This document shows positions 60,334-64,000 of a DNA stretch of 64,000 bases, piece by piece. The stretch comes from Fibrisoma limi BUZ 3. Its GTDB lineage: Bacteria; Bacteroidota; Bacteroidia; Cytophagales; Spirosomataceae. How positions within the stretch are numbered: the stretch's first letter is position 1; each line of letters starts with the position of its first letter. The translations under genes were made by a program, and so were the position numbers. Below the pieces are notes generated by a model that searched no databases, was not told the origin of the DNA, and saw only the letters and a program-made list of their open reading frames with translations. The stretch covers positions 124,001 to 188,000 of the forward strand of contig NZ_CAIT01000006.1 of the NCBI RefSeq assembly GCF_000296815.2. The letters are read 5' to 3'.

Positions 60334-61296
60334 TTATAACGCCTGTACCGCCTTCGTCAGCCGCGGCAGTACGTCGAACACGTCGCCGACGATGCCGTAA
60401 TCAGCCGATTTGAAGAAGGGGGCCTCAGGGTCTTTGTTGATAACAACAATTACCTTCGAGGAGTTTACGCCCGCCAGATGTTGTATGGCACCGGAGATAC
60501 CGCAGGCAATGTACAGGTTCGGGCTGATCTTCAAACCTGTTTGCCCAACGTGTTCTGAGTGAGGCCGCCAATCGAGGTCGGACACCGGTTTGGAGCAGGC
60601 CGTAGCCGCGTGCAGGGCCTTCGCCAGGTCTTCCACAATGCCCCAGTTTTCGGGCCCTTTCAGGCCACGCCCGGCCGAAACGACCAGGTCTGCCTCGGGT
60701 AACAGTACGTCGCCGGTGGCTTTATCCGTGCTTTTCACGGCAATGCCGAAGTCGCCGTCGTTCAGCGCGGGCGAGAACGTTTCGACCGAAGCTGTGGCGT
60801 CTTTCTCCTCAACGGCAAGCGTGTTTTTCTTGATAGCCAGGATTTTTACGTCGGCCGTCAGGTCTGTGTAGGCAAACGCTTTCCCCGTGTAGATGCTGCG
60901 TTTTACCCGGAAACCGTTTGATAAATCGGGTAGTTCGACCACATTGGCCGCCAGACCCGCCCGCAGTTTACCGACCAGTCGGGCTGCCATGGCATCGGCC
61001 AGCGAGGATTTGGCCAGCACGATCACCTTGGTACCTTCCTGCTGCGCAGCGGCCGCTACGACTGTTGCGTAGGCCATGCCGTTCGGCTCGTTCAATTTGG
61101 AGTCAGCGGCATGCAGTACTTTAGTGGCACCAAAGCGACCAGCCGTAGCCAGTTCGCTGTCGTCGGCCTGACCAATCACAATGGCCGTAGCCGACGTACC
61201 CAACTGTTCGGCCACTTTAGCGCCGTAGTATATAGCCTCCTGTGAGGACTTTCTGAGTTTACCTTCGTCTAATTCTGCAAAAATGAGGACTGACAT
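60334..61296 (-). CDS. etfA: Electron transfer flavoprotein alpha subunit
   Basis: This 320-residue protein has the EtfA N-terminal domain ([31 protein letters not shown]) and the C-terminal FAD-binding domain with [92 protein letters not shown], the family hallmark. With EtfB it carries electrons from acyl-CoA and other dehydrogenases to the quinone pool. It lies 84 bases downstream of etfB, with a palindrome between. Confidence 0.97.
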   Translation of the reverse strand: MSVLIFAELDEGKLRKSSQEAIYYGAKVAEQLGTSATAIVIGQADDSELATAGRFGATKVLHAADSKLNEPNGMAYATVVAAAAQQEGTKVIVLAKSSLADAMAARLVGKLRAGLAANVVELPDLSNGFRVKRSIYTGKAFAYTDLTADVKILAIKKNTLAVEEKDATASVETFSPALNDGDFGIAVKSTDKATGDVLLPEADLVVSAGRGLKGPENWGIVEDLAKALHAATACSKPVSDLDWRPHSEHVGQTGLKISPNLYIACGISGAIQHLAGVNSSKVIVVINKDPEAPFFKSADYGIVGDVFDVLPRLTKAVQAL

Positions 61297-61330
61297 AATT
61301 CGGTTGTGGTTTGTGGTTTGTCGTTAGTGA

Positions 61331-61362
61331 TTCGTAGTTAGTCTGGCATCAGCAACTACGAA
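61331..61362. repeat. Hairpin between etfB and etfA
   Basis: TTCGTAGTT (61331-61339) pairs with AACTACGAA (61354-61362) over a 14-base loop; weaker pairing extends outwards through GTTTGT/ACAAAC. It is one of a series of palindromes in this gene run. Confidence 0.55.
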
Positions 61363-61380
61363 CCACAAACGGCAAACTCG

Positions 61381-62118
61381 TTAAATGACTTTTGCTTCGG
61401 TGCGGAGCAATTGAATGAGGGTTTCTGCCTGATCGGCCGGAATCATTTTGACGTTGCCGCGCGGAGCCGGTAGTTCGTAGCTGGCTACGTTCGTGAGCGT
61501 ATCCTTGCTGGTTGGCTCAATAACTTTCAGCGGCTTGGTCCGGGCGGTCATGATACCGCGCATGTTCGGAATTTTCCATTCGGCAATCGGCTCCTGGCAA
61601 CCCAGCACCAGCGGCAGTCTGGCTTCCAGCGACTCTTTACCACCCTCGATTTCGCGTGTAATCTGCGCGGTGTCGCCGTTGATATCCAATTGCATTACCG
61701 GTGAGATTGACGGCATGCCCAGCAGTTCGCCGACAATGCCGTGTACCTGACCGCCGTTGTAATCGATGGATTCGCGCCCCATCAGAATCAGGTCGTAGCT
61801 GTTCTCTTTCGCAATGGCCGCAATCTGCTCCGCCACGAAGAACGCATCGGTGGGGTCAGCGTTAACCCGAATTGCATCGTCGGCACCGATAGCCAGACAC
61901 TTGCGAATGACCGGCTCGGTATCAGCTTCCCCTACGTTCAGCACCGTTACGGTTCCGCCCAGTTTCTCTTTTAACTCGATGGCCCGCGCCAGGGCGTAGT
62001 CATCGTAGGGGCCGGTGATAAACTGCACCCCTGCCTTGTTAAATTTGGTGTTGTTATCGGTGAAGGTAATTTTGGTGGTGGTGTCGGGGACACTCGTTAC
62101 ACACACTAAAATTTTCAT
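61381..62118 (-). CDS. etfB: Electron transfer flavoprotein beta subunit
   Basis: From ATG at 62118 (MKILVCVTSVPDTTTKITF) the protein has 245 residues, normal for EtfB. Key family stretches are YDDYALARAIELKEKLGGTVTVLNVGEA, LAIGADDAIRVNAD, YDLILMGRESIDYNGGQVHGIVGELLGMPSISPV, and EARLPLVLGCQEPIAEWKIPNMRGIMTARTKPL. A 38-codon upstream extension of the frame runs through a large palindrome and is rejected. It forms the heterodimer with EtfA. Confidence 0.97.
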   Translation of the reverse strand: MKILVCVTSVPDTTTKITFTDNNTKFNKAGVQFITGPYDDYALARAIELKEKLGGTVTVLNVGEADTEPVIRKCLAIGADDAIRVNADPTDAFFVAEQIAAIAKENSYDLILMGRESIDYNGGQVHGIVGELLGMPSISPVMQLDINGDTAQITREIEGGKESLEARLPLVLGCQEPIAEWKIPNMRGIMTARTKPLKVIEPTSKDTLTNVASYELPAPRGNVKMIPADQAETLIQLLRTEAKVI

Positions 62119-62164
62119 GGTATTGTCGATTTGTGGTTGTTGTAGCGTTGGCCGTGCGTGGTCG

Positions 62165-62232
62165 ATGGTAATCAGGCGGTGCGAACCGGGTGTACGGAAC
62201 GTCTGGCCCGGTTCGCACCGCCTGATTACCAT
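62165..62232. repeat. 26-base perfect inverted repeat upstream of etfB
   Basis: Arms 62165-62190 and 62207-62232 are exact reverse complements around a 16-base loop. It lies 47 bases upstream of the etfB start and 76 bases before the TPR gene. It could be a dispersed palindrome or part of the etfB leader. Confidence 0.9.
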
Positions 62233-62307
62233 AGGCAGTCAACATGGCGCGGCTAAATTACAAACAGTCCTAAAAAAAGTATGCACGCATACTAATTTTC
62301 TGCTTGA

Positions 62308-62637
62308 ATGAATAACGATCGCATCCAACAATTAATTCGATTCGTACAGGAAGAACCCGGAGAGCCGTTCAATGTTTACGCCCTCGCAATGGAATACATG
62401 AACGGTAATCCTGAACAGGCCCGCGTGTATTTTGATCAGCTTCTGACCGAATACCCGGACTACCTGCCGACGTATTACCACGCAGCGGCCCTGTATGCTG
62501 AAAGGGGAGAACGGGATAAAGCGGCCGGGTTGTACGAAGCGGGCCTGGCCCTCGCAAAAACGCAGGGAAACGACAAAACCTACCGCGAACTGCAACGGGC
62601 CCGGCAGGCGTTTGACGACGATGCTGAAGACTGGTAG
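62308..62637 (+). CDS. Tetratricopeptide-repeat protein
   Basis: This 109-residue protein has TPR-like helices: PFNVYALAMEYMNGNPEQARVYFDQLLTEYPDYLPTYYHAAALYAERGERDKAAGLYEAGLALAKTQGN, with the canonical TPR small and large residues, probably two repeats. It has no signal peptide. It is a probable protein-protein adaptor of unknown partner. Its stop is immediately adjacent to the stop of the convergent lipoprotein gene. Confidence 0.85.
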   Translation: MNNDRIQQLIRFVQEEPGEPFNVYALAMEYMNGNPEQARVYFDQLLTEYPDYLPTYYHAAALYAERGERDKAAGLYEAGLALAKTQGNDKTYRELQRARQAFDDDAEDW

Positions 62638-63447
62638 CTACCGGCGCTTTTTACGCTGTCGCTCTTCCACGGTCTGTTGTTTGAAGAGGAGCGGTACGTC
62701 GGTGGTTTCCGGAATGGAGTACGTAATGGCCAGGTAGCGGGCATCTTTCTGCTTGGGCAGATAGACAAACCCCCGTACCGATTCGCCCGGCTTCACGGTG
62801 TTGGCACGCAGGGCCAGTTCGCGCCACCGGTATTCCTCGTAATCGTAGCGTTGCATCCGGTTGGCAAATGTACCGTGGTCGATGGCGCGTTTGGCGGCAA
62901 TGGCCTGGTACGCTACGTCGTGGCTGACGCGGGTGCTGACCCACTCGCTCCGGGTGCGGCTCCGGCTGGACGAGGATACGTCGCTGGCGATGGCGGCTAC
63001 CAGCAGGATGGTGTTAATGACTTTGGCCTGTTTCAGGCGCTTTTCCTCCTGCTTGCGCTTCAACCCCATGCGGCTGGCTTCGTACGAAGGGTCGGCTGCT
63101 CCACGGTACAGCGGCTGGTCGGGGGAGGCAGGGTCGGCCAGGGTGTCCTGTTGGGCGTCGAGGGCGTAGAAATGAAAATCAGCCGGATTGACTTCAATGA
63201 GCCGATCAGTATTGTTTTTAACTTCAACGTCGAGCGCTACGTAATCCATTTCTTCCCGCTCGAACGACGCGACTACCGTAACGCCATTACGGTCGGCCTT
63301 CGTTACCGGCCGACCATCAAGCTGGACGATGTCGCCGGAAGCGGGCTCCAGTTTATACGTTGTCAACATAGTCGGTGCGCAGCCGCTGAACACAATGCTC
63401 AGCAGCAGCATCGATAGAACCGGTTTCAGGAAGTAAAGAGGCCGCAT
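62638..63447 (-). CDS. Hypothetical lipoprotein
   Basis: From ATG at 63447 the protein has 269 residues with a lipobox (SIVFSGC, Cys23). The mature region has a beta-rich half (MDYVALDVEVKNNTDRLIEVNPADFHFYAL), a charged helix (SRMGLKRKQEEKRLKQAKV), a hydrophobic stretch (INTILLVAAIASDV) followed by SSSSRSRTRSEW, and a final beta segment (KPGESVRGFVYLPKQKDARYLAITYSIPETT). No known family was recognised. The stop abuts the TPR gene stop. Confidence 0.75.
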   Translation of the reverse strand: MRPLYFLKPVLSMLLLSIVFSGCAPTMLTTYKLEPASGDIVQLDGRPVTKADRNGVTVVASFEREEMDYVALDVEVKNNTDRLIEVNPADFHFYALDAQQDTLADPASPDQPLYRGAADPSYEASRMGLKRKQEEKRLKQAKVINTILLVAAIASDVSSSSRSRTRSEWVSTRVSHDVAYQAIAAKRAIDHGTFANRMQRYDYEEYRWRELALRANTVKPGESVRGFVYLPKQKDARYLAITYSIPETTDVPLLFKQQTVEERQRKKRR

Positions 63448-63589
63448 ACCAAACACAGATTACGTGAATAAACGTTGGGTTTCTGTATAATTGTAAAGAT
63501 AAACAGGAAGTTTCAGATTCTGTTTCAATCCTACATCGACGTTCGTTCATAAGGATGAATGGCAACCAATCCCTAACCAAACCCCTGCC

Positions 63590-64000
63590 ATGCTGGAACT
63601 TATACCCATTCAGCGGACCGCTGCCGAGAATCTCCTGTTTGCCCAGCATCCCGATTGTGAGCCGGGTCTTTCGATGACCATTGAGTTCTTCGAAAAAGTG
63701 GGGTATGTGCCACCCTGGATCGGTTATTTTGTCCGGCTTGGGGATGAACTGGTCGGCAGTGCGGCTTTCAAGGGAAAACCGAACGGAGGGGAGGTCGAGA
63801 TTGCCTACGGGGTGTTTCCGCGCTACCAGAATAAGGGGATCGGTGGGGAACTATGCCGGTCGCTGGTCCGGCTGGCTCAGGAGACTGATCCGGCCATCAT
63901 CGTAACAGCCCGAACCCTGCCGGAAATGAACTATTCGTCCCGTCTGTTACAGCGAAACGGCTTTGTCTGCCTCGGAACGGTCTGGGACGAAGACGATGGC
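63590..64000 (+). CDS. GNAT-family N-acetyltransferase, N-terminal part (cut by window edge)
   Basis: From ATG at 63590 the frame stays open to base 64000 (137 residues so far). It shows the GNAT core: LVGSAAFKGKP, the strand VEIAYGVFPRYQNKGIGGELCRSLVRLA with the acetyl-CoA loop QNKGIG, and the terminal strand NYSSRLLQRNGFVCLGTV. This is the RimJ/RimL-like subgroup by the NxxSxxLxxxxGF motif. Substrate unknown. Confidence 0.9.
   Translation, partial: MLELIPIQRTAAENLLFAQHPDCEPGLSMTIEFFEKVGYVPPWIGYFVRLGDELVGSAAFKGKPNGGEVEIAYGVFPRYQNKGIGGELCRSLVRLAQETDPAIIVTARTLPEMNYSSRLLQRNGFVCLGTVWDEDDG

Noticed and set aside
62119-62232. N-terminal extension of EtfB
   Set aside because: The extra codons run through a perfect 26-base palindrome, and EtfB proteins start at the MKILVCV position.
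1-64000. tRNA, rRNA, riboswitch or prophage features
   Set aside because: Scanning by eye showed no cloverleaf, rRNA-like stretch, integrase, transposase or phage structural gene; small RNAs cannot be excluded without computation.

Overview
The window reads as chromosome from a GC-rich member of the Bacteroidota, most likely a Cytophagales bacterium of the Spirosoma type. This placement is inference. It rests on a SusC/SusD pair, permease-M1 peptidase fusions, many LytTR, AraC and WYL regulators, few Shine-Dalgarno sequences, and promoters that fit the Bacteroidota -7 consensus TAnnTTTG. I saw no rRNA, tRNA, CRISPR array, transposase or phage gene.

Layout. 1-8.9 kb (minus strand): an amino-acid permease cut by the window edge, then a five-gene run read as susC-susD-cyanophycinase-like peptidase-two DoxX-like membrane proteins, which looks like a peptide-foraging locus. 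9-11.6 kb: DUF4395 and DUF1684 proteins, a stand-alone ACT-domain protein and an Rrf2 regulator. 11.7-20 kb: a two-component system divergent from a receiver protein and an RND efflux set in the order OMF-permease-MFP. 20-23.5 kb: an interrupted acetyltransferase, an AlkZ-like winged-helix protein, an SDR and a VOC protein. 23.5-26.3 kb: an AraC regulator with a LytS/LytTR system. 26.7-28 kb: an AT-richer OmpA-type gene. 28.5-38.2 kb: an ABC ATPase and two ~1200-residue permease-M1 metallopeptidase fusions enclosing a methyltransferase, a VanZ-like protein and a DgkA-type kinase. 38.2-46.4 kb: AraC, SDR and a second RND system (MFP-permease-OMF). 46.4-56.8 kb: accessory enzymes (two epoxide hydrolases, two NmrA-like proteins, DUF1772, alpha/beta hydrolase, DHFR-like reductase) mixed with AraC and WYL regulators. 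57.2-58.4 kb: small unknown proteins and a receiver protein. 58.5-63.5 kb: PLP dehydratase, bifunctional nuclease, EtfA/EtfB, a TPR protein and a lipoprotein. 63.6 kb to the end: an acetyltransferase cut by the edge.

The strongest non-coding signals are two promoter architectures. In one, a 17-base TGTC-headed box sits exactly 20 bases before a TAnTTTTG -7 element at three places, two of them directly downstream of AraC genes. In the other, a TGACA-N6-TGTCA palindrome sits exactly 11 bases before a -7-like element at three places, one of them between a WYL regulator and its neighbour. Palindromic repeats occupy many gaps, including every gap of the etf gene run. A 15-base tandem repeat occurs both inside a coding region and in a gap 7.6 kb away.
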